NCBI GenBank assembly: GCA_044239865.1 | Contig: JBIIAO010000010.1 | Location: forward strand, 1 to 13,124 | Origin: CAIZGX01 sp044239865 | GTDB lineage: Bacteria; Bacteroidota; Bacteroidia; Flavobacteriales_D; Sanyastnellaceae | Length of the DNA: 13,124 bases | Direction of reading: 5' to 3' | Part shown: piece by piece, positions 1-7,312 of the stretch | Layout of the letters: each line of letters opens with the position of its first letter | Numbering within the stretch: position 1 is the first letter of the stretch | Position numbers and translations under genes: made by a program | The notes under the pieces: model-generated | Databases searched by the model: none | The model's input: the letters and a program-made list of their open reading frames with translations, nothing else | Told to the model about the DNA's origin: nothing

Positions 1-329
1 GGATAGATTCTGTAATAAAGTGACGTTGCGGTTAAATCGCATCCGTTACATTTCCATACATTGTGCTCTGCACCTTTTAAGGTCAACTGATTGGAGCTTT
101 CTGCAAAAACACCTAGGTTGTTCCCGTTAAAATCAGGATTTCCTGTTGTTGCCTTTAAATCGTAAAAAACGTTACTCCCTCCATTCAGTGAGAGCACAAC
201 AAACGTATTGTTGAAACCTGCTGTTTGGGCTGTGCTTTTTTCGGAAATGACAGAGGCCAAGAATACTAGGAGGAAAACCAAAAATGGAGTGACCTTATTT
301 TTTACTCTATTATAAAATTCATTTTTCAT
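1..329 (-). CDS. Secreted protein, N-terminal part (cut by window edge)
   Basis: An open frame of 109 codons runs from an ATG at 329 to the window edge without a stop. The first ~35 residues form a signal peptide: a charged start (MKNEFYNRVKNK), a hydrophobic core (FLVFLLVFLASV) and a likely cleavage site after STA, before Q. The mature part begins AGFNNTFVVLSLNGGSN and contains a C-x-x-C motif (KCNGCD) followed by LYYRIY. It resembles the opening domain of large Bacteroidota surface proteins exported by the type IX system, but the domain that would prove that lies outside the window. It follows the 1138-residue secreted protein on the same strand after a 54-nt gap, so both may share a transcript. 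I see no clear TAnnTTTG promoter of its own. The family and the presence of a signal peptide are well supported; the function is unknown. Confidence 0.75.
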   Translation of the reverse strand, partial: MKNEFYNRVKNKVTPFLVFLLVFLASVISEKSTAQTAGFNNTFVVLSLNGGSNVFYDLKATTGNPDFNGNNLGVFAESSNQLTLKGAEHNVWKCNGCDLTATSLYYRIY

Positions 330-383
330 ATTTGGACGAATCAATGGTTATGAAATCTAATCTTGTTTTATGTGTTTGAACGT

Positions 384-3300
384 TTATTGACAAACAGTAA
401 CACATGAACCACTCGGAACCATTTTAACATTGATGACATCCCCCGGGGCTAATCCAGTAGCGGAATACGTTGATTGATTCGCTCCCGAAATGGCTATACC
501 GCCGTTGTACCACTGAAAAGTTGGATTAGTCCCACCATTCACAGGCGTTGATGTAAAGAGTAAAACACCCCCTGGACAAGCGGTTGTACCTGTAATTGAA
601 ACAGTGGCGGTTAACAAAGGGTCTTCCGTCACAACCACAGGAGTTCTTGAAAGACTTATACAACCATTGCTACCAACTACCTCTAAATAATAAGTCGTGG
701 TGCCCAATGTCAATCCTTGAGATGTGCTTAATGATGTTCCGCCCGTTGAGGCCGTGTACCATAAATATGAAGAGCCTGCATTACTCGAATACTGAAGCGA
801 AGCAATCGTTGAATTGCTAGTTTCACAAAACTGCTGTGGACTAGTTGCTGTTGGAGCAATCGGTGCCTCCAATACGGTTATAGTTCCGGTGGCATTCAAA
901 CTTCCAAAACCACCAGTTAGCGGAATAGAATAACCAAATACACCCGAGACAGTTGGTATGCCAGATATTGTGATGATATTAGAACTCCAAGCAGCAGTAA
1001 CCCCTGAAGGAAGCCCTGTTGCAGTTCCAATGCCTGTTGCACCTTGGGTGTTATGGGTTATCGAAGTCATAACTGTCCCTTGACAAAGCGTTGGAGTGCT
1101 GCTCGCCGCTGAAACTGAATTTGGTGTTGAGAAATTACTTGTAAGAGACCAAGCGCTCGTCGATGATCCGCAGTTCGCTCGGTAATAAATATCATAATTG
1201 GTTCCTGCTTGCAATCCAGTAACAGTGTATGAAGCATTCGGTGCAGATATAGTTACAGTTTGGTTTGAAACCAATGTTCCTAATCCTAATGTAAATCCAA
1301 CCGGACCGTATTCAAAATCGTATGAAGACGCAGAGGAACAAGAAGTTGCCCAAGTCAAAGCGACTGAATTCGATGATGCTGTAATGCTAGAAACCAATCC
1401 TGGTGAAGGACAAGCCGGGGCCGGAGCAATGGTAATCATATAATCCTCAATTTCACCGTACCCAAAACCTTCATTATTACCACAAGGAGTAATTGTAACA
1501 CCACTTGTTTGGTTATAAACTTCCCTAATTCTCAATAGATGCTGTCCCGCTGGAGGCGTACAAGCTAAGGTCACAGGAAAAGATGCCGATGAACCCAAAA
1601 CTCCAACAAATCCAGACCCTGCAACAGTTGATAAGGTATAACCTATTCGCTCTGACGCTTCGAAAACTAAATTGTCGTTGTAATCGATCCATGCCGCGTA
1701 GTTTGCGGCATACTGACCTGCATAAACAATGCAGCTGTATGATGTGCTTGGCTGTAAAGTCGTTGTCAAAGCAGCATTGGTCGTATAATTTGAATAACCC
1801 AAAGTACCACTCGGGCAGCCGGTACCTGAATTATTGTCCAACGTGTTCAAAATCACGCGTGCAATTACGTCACCATCGGTACATCCGTAAGTCATTGTTG
1901 GAATACAAGCAGTTAAAGTAACCTGCACAGGATCAGAGGTGCCTGAATTTCCCGCGCACGTCACTACGCATCTAAACCAAGTGACAGAAGAAACGGTCGC
2001 AGTGTAGGTAGACGATGTTGCGCCAACTATATTCGTGTATGTGCCTGTTTGAGAAGTTGATGACTGCCATTGGTATGTAACCCCAGTTCCAACAGTCGCG
2101 TTTTGCAGTGAAAGATTGACGTTTCCGCTAGGCGCTGCAACAAACGATGGAGATGAAATAGTATTCCCTGGAGTTGGCGTTCCTGAACATACAGGAACTA
2201 CGCAGGAACCACTGTAAACGGCGTTCAATGATATACCAGCTGCATTTCCAGAAATATCAGAAGTAAATTGAACTGTAATTGTTTGTCCAGCGGAACTAGT
2301 AAATGGTGTAATTGTTCCAGATCCACTATAGGAGGCAATTAATGTTCCTGCAGTACCTGTGCCATTATATATTCGGAGATAATCATAATTAGCCTCAGTT
2401 GCATATGTTCCTGTCAATGAAATTACAGAAGTAGAGCCTAGGTTATTGTTTAAAACAATATAACCATTTGCATAAATTGAATAATCAGTTGAAGCACCGG
2501 CATGGTCATAAATTAAAGTACTTGTTCCACAAGCTACAGATGATGAACCTGAGATAGGAATATTATTTGCAACTACTGCAGTAACCTGCACAGGTGCAGA
2601 GGTACCGGTAGTAACACCCGAGCAAGTAACAATACATCTGTACCATGTAGTTGCAGAAACAGTTGCTGTATAGGTAGCTGCAGATGTACCAATATTAGTC
2701 CAAGAACCAGTGGATGTTGGCGCACTTTGCCATTGGTAGGTGAGTCCTGATCCCGTTGGAGGCGTTGAAAGTGAAAGATTTACAGTAGATCCTGTTGCAA
2801 CACTTGCGGAGGAAGCGACGGTGTTACCTGGAGATGGAATGCCTGAGCATGAAGATGCTGCAGCTACTGTGAAAGTATAGTCTTCTGTTTCACCTGTAAT
2901 TGCAACCGGACATGAAATTGGTGATGTAGAATTGTAATCAATCACAATTCTCATTCTATAGCTTCCTACAGGAGTGCCTAATGGTATATTAATTGTTCCG
3001 GTGTAAGGACTGTAATTCCAACCTGTGGTTATTCCAATTTGCTCATTTGCATCTAGAAAATCAAAGTCATTGTTCCAATTAATCCAAACTCCTACACCAG
3101 CGCCGCCGCCAGTTGCACTATGCGCCACAGAAAAACCTGTACCTGTTCCAATGCTATTGCTTGCAGATTGAGCAGTGAAATTCCCGTAACCTGCATTTGC
3201 TGCAGTTGCATTCGCAATATTAGTTGCACCGCCTGTAGTAGTTACGTTTGAAATATAATAACCTGAAGTTCCTGTTGGTGTGCAATATCCACTGGGTGCT

Positions 3301-3800
3301 CCACAACTAATTGATCTTGTTCTGTTAACTGAGGCAGCTCCACATCCCGAGTTGGTGTGTGTGTAAAAACGATAGATACCGGTCGCAGTGCATGTCCAAT
3401 TAATACCAGCACTACCACTAACGCCAATAACTCCCACCAACGGTGCAGCACCATTATTATCGACTGTAATATAATCCGTTGTGACTGAACTTCTAAACGT
3501 ATATGTAGTACCTGCAACTAGATTAACATTTGAATATTCACCGGCCCAAGCATCAGTCACGATATTTGCAAACGCACCATTGCAAGCTGGTGTGAACGCA
3601 GTTGAGGGCCACAAACCATTTATTGCTGTATAACATTGAGCATGTGAACTTTCAACTAGAACTAGTTGAACCAGAATTCCCGCAGTGAGAAGGATAAATT
3701 TCTTCAATAAACTTTCAGATTGGTTCGTTGCGGTTGATACGCTCAACTTCACGTTCGACGCGCTTTCTGCGCGAGATAAAAAAGAATACAATGACTTCAT
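384..3800 (-). CDS. Large secreted multidomain protein (GEVED, Ig-like, CUB-like, Fn3)
   Basis: This 1138-residue protein is probably exported and acts at the cell surface or outside. Residues 1-34 form an unusually long polar leader, 35-54 are the hydrophobic signal segment, and SSHAQ marks the likely cleavage site. Then come an N-terminal beta domain (about 56-166), a GEVED domain ending GETEDYTFTV (about 237-312), an Ig-like domain with YQWQ and WYRC (316-410), a CUB-like domain with YDYLRIYNG (417-533), a second Ig-like domain (545-630), a second GEVED domain with WIDYNDN and GEIEDYMITI (636-792), an Fn3 domain (795-892), and three further Ig/PKD-like beta domains (900-1138). The last domain stops at CVTVCQ, about ten residues before such domains usually end, and no T9SS C-terminal sorting domain follows. 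Disulfide-type cysteines are frequent. It may be an adhesin; ligand and role are unknown. A promoter lies 86-116 nt upstream. Confidence 0.85.
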   Translation of the reverse strand: MKSLYSFLSRAESASNVKLSVSTATNQSESLLKKFILLTAGILVQLVLVESSHAQCYTAINGLWPSTAFTPACNGAFANIVTDAWAGEYSNVNLVAGTTYTFRSSVTTDYITVDNNGAAPLVGVIGVSGSAGINWTCTATGIYRFYTHTNSGCGAASVNRTRSISCGAPSGYCTPTGTSGYYISNVTTTGGATNIANATAANAGYGNFTAQSASNSIGTGTGFSVAHSATGGGAGVGVWINWNNDFDFLDANEQIGITTGWNYSPYTGTINIPLGTPVGSYRMRIVIDYNSTSPISCPVAITGETEDYTFTVAAASSCSGIPSPGNTVASSASVATGSTVNLSLSTPPTGSGLTYQWQSAPTSTGSWTNIGTSAATYTATVSATTWYRCIVTCSGVTTGTSAPVQVTAVVANNIPISGSSSVACGTSTLIYDHAGASTDYSIYANGYIVLNNNLGSTSVISLTGTYATEANYDYLRIYNGTGTAGTLIASYSGSGTITPFTSSAGQTITVQFTSDISGNAAGISLNAVYSGSCVVPVCSGTPTPGNTISSPSFVAAPSGNVNLSLQNATVGTGVTYQWQSSTSQTGTYTNIVGATSSTYTATVSSVTWFRCVVTCAGNSGTSDPVQVTLTACIPTMTYGCTDGDVIARVILNTLDNNSGTGCPSGTLGYSNYTTNAALTTTLQPSTSYSCIVYAGQYAANYAAWIDYNDNLVFEASERIGYTLSTVAGSGFVGVLGSSASFPVTLACTPPAGQHLLRIREVYNQTSGVTITPCGNNEGFGYGEIEDYMITIAPAPACPSPGLVSSITASSNSVALTWATSCSSASSYDFEYGPVGFTLGLGTLVSNQTVTISAPNASYTVTGLQAGTNYDIYYRANCGSSTSAWSLTSNFSTPNSVSAASSTPTLCQGTVMTSITHNTQGATGIGTATGLPSGVTAAWSSNIITISGIPTVSGVFGYSIPLTGGFGSLNATGTITVLEAPIAPTATSPQQFCETSNSTIASLQYSSNAGSSYLWYTASTGGTSLSTSQGLTLGTTTYYLEVVGSNGCISLSRTPVVVTEDPLLTATVSITGTTACPGGVLLFTSTPVNGGTNPTFQWYNGGIAISGANQSTYSATGLAPGDVINVKMVPSGSCVTVCQ

Positions 3801-3885
3801 GCCAGTTGCGATTTAGTTAAGAATTTTAGTTATCGGTATGTGACAATTTCGAGAAAGTGTTTGCTTTCAAAAAATCGCTGTATTC

Positions 3886-3916
3886 CAAATATAGAAAGGA
3901 AAATGAGAAAACCAAA
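3886..3916 (-). promoter_or_regulatory. Bacteroidota-type promoter for the large secreted protein
   Basis: On the minus strand TTTG (3913-3916) is followed after exactly 19 nt by TATATTTG (3886-3893), matching the Bacteroidota housekeeping consensus (TTTG/TTG, 19-21 nt, TAnnTTTG). Transcription would start near 3879, leaving a leader of about 80 nt before the ATG at 3800. No Shine-Dalgarno sequence is seen, as is usual in this phylum. The rest of the 3801-4008 spacer holds only a short pair of hairpins next to the pgk stop codon. Confidence 0.7.
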
Positions 3917-3982
3917 TTCTTTTTAACAAAAAAAGTTGTGATTCGGAGTAAGATTAAATTCGGTTTCCAGATCTTCCAACGG

Positions 3983-4008
3983 ACCTTTCGAAGAACCTTT
4001 CAAAGAAT
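3983..4008. repeat. Two near-identical 12-nt units with mini-hairpins beside the pgk stop
   Basis: Two tandem 12-mers, ACCTTTCGAAGA (3983-3994) and ACCTTTCAAAGA (3995-4006), differ at one base and end two bases from the pgk stop codon. Each contains a small stem (CTT pairing with AAG, loop TCG or TCA). This could be a minimal relative of the larger hairpin arrays elsewhere in the window, but the linker is different and the loops are not of the GNA type, so the relation is tentative. Confidence 0.4.
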
Positions 4009-5199
4009 CTACACCGTAATCGCTCTGACCCCTGGCAATTCAATGCCTTCCAGTGATTCCAACATAGCGCCGCCGCCGGTGCTGACGTATGAGACGTCGT
4101 TGGCTAAGCCAAACTGATTAATTGCGGCTACTGAATCGCCGCCGCCGACTAACGTGAATGATCCGTTCTTAGTGGCTTCAACCAAGGCATTTGCTACCGC
4201 AATCGTGCCAGCTGCAAAAGCCTCCATCTCGAACACACCCATTGGTCCATTCCATAATACTGTTTTAGACTGAGCAATAATCGCAGCGAAATGCTCACGC
4301 GATTTCACGCCAATATCCAATCCCATCCATCCCGATGGAATGTTCGCTATGCTGCACTCCTTGTGATTTGCATCGGCCGCAAAGGCGTCTGCAATAATCG
4401 CATCGGTAGGCAAATACAAATTCACATTCTTGTTGCGCGCCATCTCCATAAGTTCCAACGCCAAGGCTAACTTGTCGTCTTCCACCAATGAATTTCCAAC
4501 TTTACCTTTTTGCGCTTTAATAAACGTGAACGCCATTCCACCACCAATGATGATGTTGTCTACGGCATTCATTAAATTCTCCAAAATAGCAATCTTACTG
4601 CTGACTTTGCTTCCGCCGATAATGGCGGTAACCGGAGAAGCATTGCCGTTCAAAACACGATCAATACTTTTCACTTCATCTTCCATTAAATAACCGAAAT
4701 ATTTATCGGTTGGAAAAAATTTCGCAATAACTGCCGTCGAAGCGTGCGCGCGATGTGCCGTGCCGAAAGCATCGTTCACATACACATCTCCCAACTCTGC
4801 CAATTGCCCTGCGAAGAATTCATCTCCACCTTCTTCTTCCTTATAGAAACGTAAATTTTCCAACAACAGAATTTCTCCTGCCTTCATTTTCTCTACCGCA
4901 TGCTTCGCTTCTTCACCCACACAATTTCCAGAAAATGCAATGGGCTTGCCCAATACATTCGATACTTCTTGTTGAATGTGTCTCAACGAAAATTTATCTT
5001 CCGGACCTCCCTTCGGACGGCCCAAGTGCGACATCAAAATCACCTTCGCTCCGTCTGAAGACAACTTCAAAATGGTTTTCGCTGCTGCGCGAATACGCGT
5101 GTTATCTGTTACTTCAAACTTATCGTTCAAAGGAACATTGAAGTCTACGCGCACAAGCACCGCTTTGTTCGCGAAGGTGTGTTGATCTAATTGATACAT
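4009..5199 (-). CDS. pgk: Phosphoglycerate kinase
   Basis: The enzyme transfers phosphate between 1,3-bisphosphoglycerate and ADP in glycolysis and gluconeogenesis, in the cytosol. The 396-residue length is standard. The 3-phosphoglycerate site is seen in VRVDFNVPL (17-24, with D19 and N21), R35 in DNTRI, and HLGRP (58-62). The nucleotide half carries GGSKVSSK (195-202), the glycine run IIGGGMAF, WNGPMGVFE (316-324) and VGGGDSVAAI (351-360). The C-terminus has the typical STGGGAMLE. The ATG at 5199 lies only 2 nt after the efp stop codon, so the two genes are almost certainly co-transcribed and perhaps translationally coupled. No independent promoter is visible. The stop codon is followed by the small hairpin pair at 3983-4008, and I see no classical U-tract terminator. 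The identification is secure. Confidence 0.97.
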   Translation of the reverse strand: MYQLDQHTFANKAVLVRVDFNVPLNDKFEVTDNTRIRAAAKTILKLSSDGAKVILMSHLGRPKGGPEDKFSLRHIQQEVSNVLGKPIAFSGNCVGEEAKHAVEKMKAGEILLLENLRFYKEEEGGDEFFAGQLAELGDVYVNDAFGTAHRAHASTAVIAKFFPTDKYFGYLMEDEVKSIDRVLNGNASPVTAIIGGSKVSSKIAILENLMNAVDNIIIGGGMAFTFIKAQKGKVGNSLVEDDKLALALELMEMARNKNVNLYLPTDAIIADAFAADANHKECSIANIPSGWMGLDIGVKSREHFAAIIAQSKTVLWNGPMGVFEMEAFAAGTIAVANALVEATKNGSFTLVGGGDSVAAINQFGLANDVSYVSTGGGAMLESLEGIELPGVRAITV

Positions 5200-5201
5200 G
5201 C

Positions 5202-5768
5202 TTATTTCTTAACTCGCTCGTGATAATGTCCGGTTGAAGTGTCAATGCGAATCTTGTCGCCCACTTCAATAAACAATGGAACACGCACTTCAACATTTAC
5301 ATCAAGCATTGCTTTCTTCATAGCATTTGTTGCAGTGTCTCCGCGCAAACCTGGCTCGGTATACGTAATTTCATATTCAACCAATGTTGGAAGGTCGCAC
5401 GTCATAGGCGCTTCGTCTTCCGCATTGAACATAACCATACACACCATTCCTTCTTTCAAGAATTTCGGTGCGTTAATCATGGTTGCAGGAATAGTGATTT
5501 GCTCGAAATCTTCCGTGTTCATGAAGTTGTACTCATCGTCTTGAAACAAGAACTGATATTCGCGTGTTTCAATTCGAACCACATCCATCTTCACTCCAGA
5601 GTTGAAGGTGTGATCAACGATTTTTCCGTTGTTCAAATTCTTGATTTTCGTTCTTACGAAAGCCGGACCTTTTCCTGGTTTAACGTGTAAGAATTCAATG
5701 ATTTTCCAGATATGTGAATCCATTCTGAAACACATTCCGTTGTGAATGTCTGCGGTAGTTGATGCCAT
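5202..5768 (-). CDS. efp: Translation elongation factor P
   Basis: EF-P binds the ribosome between the P and E sites and relieves stalling at consecutive prolines. The 188-residue protein has the three expected beta-barrel domains. The tip of the first is HVKPGKGPAF (28-37), where K33 matches the lysine that many bacteria modify; whether and how it is modified here cannot be told from the window. The KOW-like start is followed by the OB-fold domains, and the end reads DTSTGHYHERVKK, close to the usual family ending. It lies between fabH and pgk, 101 nt after fabH and 2 nt before pgk. The upstream spacer is filled with a short hairpin array and an AT-rich stretch; I could not find a clean TAnnTTTG element there, so it may depend on read-through from fabH. 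The identification is secure. Confidence 0.97.
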   Translation of the reverse strand: MASTTADIHNGMCFRMDSHIWKIIEFLHVKPGKGPAFVRTKIKNLNNGKIVDHTFNSGVKMDVVRIETREYQFLFQDDEYNFMNTEDFEQITIPATMINAPKFLKEGMVCMVMFNAEDEAPMTCDLPTLVEYEITYTEPGLRGDTATNAMKKAMLDVNVEVRVPLFIEVGDKIRIDTSTGHYHERVKK

Positions 5769-5806
5769 CTTTATCTATTATAAAATATTTTTTTGTTTTA
5801 TTAAAT

Positions 5807-5872
5807 CCAATTTTAATTGGTCTTCCACGAAGTGGTCATCACAACTTGTTGTGTCATCCGCGTCGCGGGTTA
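5807..5872. repeat. Short GTCATC-linked hairpin array between fabH and efp
   Basis: Four self-complementary segments are separated by a 6-nt linker: CAATT-TT-AATTG (5808-5819), CAC-GAA-GTG (5826-5834), ACAAC-TT-GTTGT (5841-5852) and CGCG-T-CGCG (5859-5867). The linkers are GTCTTC (5820), GTCATC (5835) and GTCATC (5853), and the last one decays to GGTTAG, overlapping the fabH stop codon (complement TTA, 5870-5872). The unit at 5835-5858 recurs exactly, as its reverse complement, at 10292-10315. This is a small member of the family of the large arrays at 7903-8388 and 10275-10598. On the fabH transcript it would form the immediate 3' region before efp. Confidence 0.8.
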
Positions 5873-6850
5873 GTACGCCCACTTAACGTAAATCGCTCCC
5901 CACGTAAATCCACCGCCAAATGCGGCAAGTACGAGGTTGTCTCCTTTTTTCAATTGAGATTCCCAATCGCAAAGACAAAGTGGAATGGTAGCGCTTGTGG
6001 TGTTTCCGTATTTGTGAATGTTTATCATTACCTTCTCGCTGCCTACTCCCATGCGGCGTGCAGTAGCGTCGATAATTCTAAGGTTCGCTTGGTGAGGAAC
6101 CAACCAGGCCACATCGTCTGAAGTAAGGTTGTTCTTTTCCATGATTTCAGCAGACACATCGGCCATTCCCATTACTGCAGCTTTGAAAACGGGTTGACCG
6201 TCTTGGGTAATGAAATGCTCTCGGTTGGCAACGGTTTCAGCGGTAGACGGATTAACCGATCCACCAGACTTTTGATATAAATAATGTCTTCCGTTTCCGT
6301 CTGTTTTCAGAATACTATCCATGATTCCGTTGTCGTCTTCGGTTGGCTCGAGAAGCACTGCTCCTGCGCCATCTCCGAAGAGCACACATGTTGCGCGATC
6401 GGTGTAATCAACGATGCTCGACATCTTGTCTGCTCCTACAACAACAACTTTTTTGCACTTTCCTGTTTCAATGAATTGTGAACCTGTTGCTACCGCAAAA
6501 AGAAAACCTGAACAAGCCGCGCCTAAGTCATATCCCCATGCGTTTTTCGCTCCAATTTTATCGCAAATAATATTTGCAGTAGCCGGAAATAAATGGTCTG
6601 GAGTCACGGTTGCGCAGATAAGCAAATCAATGTCCATTGGAGAAATCCCGCGTTTCTCGCAAAGCACTTTCACTGCTTCAACAGCCATGTCACTAGTACC
6701 CAATCCTTCGCCTTTCAGTATGTGACGCTCGGAAATACCTGTTCGCGAGCGAATCCACTCGTCGTTGGTATCTACCATTTTCTCTAAATCGGCGTTTGTA
6801 AGAAGGTCGGGGGGAAGGTAACCGCCTATTGCGGTAATGGCTGCTCTCAT
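5870..6850 (-). CDS. fabH: Beta-ketoacyl-ACP synthase III
   Basis: FabH condenses a short acyl-CoA primer with malonyl-ACP to start fatty acid synthesis in the cytosol. I chose the ATG at 6850 (MRAAITAIGGYLP, 326 residues) over the upstream in-frame ATG at 6883, because the family starts with this motif and the 11 extra residues would come from repeat DNA. The catalytic triad is present: Cys113 in LGAACSGFLFA, His253 in VPHQANLRI and Asn283 in KYGNTTSATIP. The thiolase-fold glycine motifs GDGAGAV and FGGGFTWGA are intact. It sits downstream of rpmF with 258 nt of hairpin repeats between them. In many bacteria plsX lies in that position and here it is absent. accBC, whose product feeds this enzyme, lies nearby but is divergently oriented. 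The identification is secure. Confidence 0.96.
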   Translation of the reverse strand: MRAAITAIGGYLPPDLLTNADLEKMVDTNDEWIRSRTGISERHILKGEGLGTSDMAVEAVKVLCEKRGISPMDIDLLICATVTPDHLFPATANIICDKIGAKNAWGYDLGAACSGFLFAVATGSQFIETGKCKKVVVVGADKMSSIVDYTDRATCVLFGDGAGAVLLEPTEDDNGIMDSILKTDGNGRHYLYQKSGGSVNPSTAETVANREHFITQDGQPVFKAAVMGMADVSAEIMEKNNLTSDDVAWLVPHQANLRIIDATARRMGVGSEKVMINIHKYGNTTSATIPLCLCDWESQLKKGDNLVLAAFGGGFTWGAIYVKWAY

Positions 6851-6873
6851 GTGGTTTGTAGATTGAAGTTGCG

Positions 6874-6991
6874 AAGATAACAAATGCGGAGCAAGATGCT
6901 GCGCAAGATTCTGCGAAAGATGTTACACAAGATACCAAATGCTGAAGCAAGATTCCGCGAAAGATGCTACGCAAGATATCTTCGATAAGAT
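6874..6991. repeat. AAGAT-linked mini-hairpin array between rpmF and fabH
   Basis: Nine copies of the 5-nt linker AAGAT start at 6874, 6893, 6905, 6917, 6929, 6949, 6961, 6973 and 6987. Between them lie mostly 7-nt segments that are self-complementary but all different: GC-GGA-GC, GC-TGC-GC, TC-TGC-GA, GT-TAC-AC, GCTGAAGC, TC-CGC-GA, GC-TAC-GC and ATC-TTC-GAT. Read on the minus strand (linker ATCTT), five of the loops are GCA, GCA, GTA, GTA and GAA, that is, GNA. Two longer segments begin AACAAAT and ACCAAAT, dividing the array into two similar halves. Reading frames through it are open only because the motif lacks stops; there is no sign of a protein. It would lie in the leader of fabH. Confidence 0.8.
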
Positions 6992-7000
6992 TTTGAATAA

Positions 7001-7055
7001 AACACGAAAACCTCCGAGTAGAAGAATTGCTTTAAAACAACTACTCTACCGAAGG
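7001..7055 (-). terminator. Possible intrinsic terminator or attenuator after rpmF
   Basis: On the minus strand an arm at 7055-7041 (CCTTC, four unpaired bases, GAGTAG) can pair with the arm at 7021-7011 (CTACTC, GGAGG), giving an 11-bp stem with one internal bulge, one wobble pair and a 19-nt loop. It is followed directly by TTTTCGTGTTTT. This would end or attenuate transcription coming from yceD-rpmF before fabH. The long loop and interrupted U-tract make it weaker than a classical terminator, and its outer arm is shared with the first TTCTA-linked hairpin. Confidence 0.45.
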
Positions 7056-7113
7056 TTCTACGAAGTTCTACGGAACGTTCTACGAAGTTCTACGTTCGTT
7101 AACGAACGTTAGG
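7044..7113. repeat. TTCTA-linked mini-hairpin array at the 3' end of rpmF
   Basis: The linker TTCTA (first copy CTCTA, last copy decayed to TTAGG) separates CC-GAA-GG (7049-7055), C-GAA-G (7061-7065), CG-GAA-CG (7071-7077), C-GAA-G (7083-7087) and the perfect palindrome CGTTCGTTAACGAACG (7093-7108). All loops except the last are GAA. The array ends within the rpmF stop codon: the complement TTA at 7109-7111 takes the place of a linker. The palindrome extends to 18 nt (7092-7109) and lies immediately behind the stop codon, so it would form the first structure of the rpmF 3' region. Confidence 0.75.
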
Positions 7114-7294
7114 CTTCTTTCTCTATTAGAACTTTTCCTTTGTAGTACAACTTCCCTTCGTACCAGTGTGCGTGGTGGAAAAGGTGTGGTTGACCAGTAG
7201 TAGTACAAGTAGAAACGTTAGGTGTTTCTAATTTGTAGTGTGTTCTACGCTTCGCTTGACGCGTTTGGGAAATCCTGTGTTTGGGATGTGCCAT
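7109..7294 (-). CDS. rpmF: Ribosomal protein bL32
   Basis: This is a 61-residue protein of the large ribosomal subunit. The start MAHPKHRISQTRQAKRRTHYK is the family signature, and the middle TCTTTGQPHLFHHAHW and the end YYKGKVLIEKE match bL32. Of the zinc-type cysteines of some bL32 proteins only one is present (in STCTTTG), so this is the zinc-free form. It follows yceD/DUF177 by 18 nt, the usual conserved pair in which both are transcribed together, here from the promoter at 7866-7895. Directly downstream are hairpin repeats and a possible attenuator. The identification is secure. Confidence 0.97.
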   Translation of the reverse strand: MAHPKHRISQTRQAKRRTHYKLETPNVSTCTTTGQPHLFHHAHWYEGKLYYKGKVLIEKEA

Positions 7295-7312
7295 GGGTTC
7301 TTATTTAAAAAG

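Noticed and set aside
371..396. 6-bp inverted repeat (TGTTTG/CAAACA) around the stop codon of the large secreted protein
   Set aside because: The stem is weak and includes coding sequence, and no T-run follows; it is not enough to call a terminator.
3857..4117. 86-codon plus-strand frame over the pgk end and upstream spacer
   Set aside because: Half is antisense to pgk, and the rest lies over the promoter of the large secreted protein; the lysine-rich start reflects AT-rich DNA.
6851..6883. 11-residue N-terminal extension of FabH
   Set aside because: The family begins at the second ATG (MRAAITAIGGYLP), and the extra residues are encoded by the edge of the repeat region.
6693..6974. 93-codon minus-strand frame over the fabH start and the AAGAT array
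   Set aside because: It overlaps fabH in another frame, its first part is repeat DNA, and it shows no domain or codon pattern of a gene.
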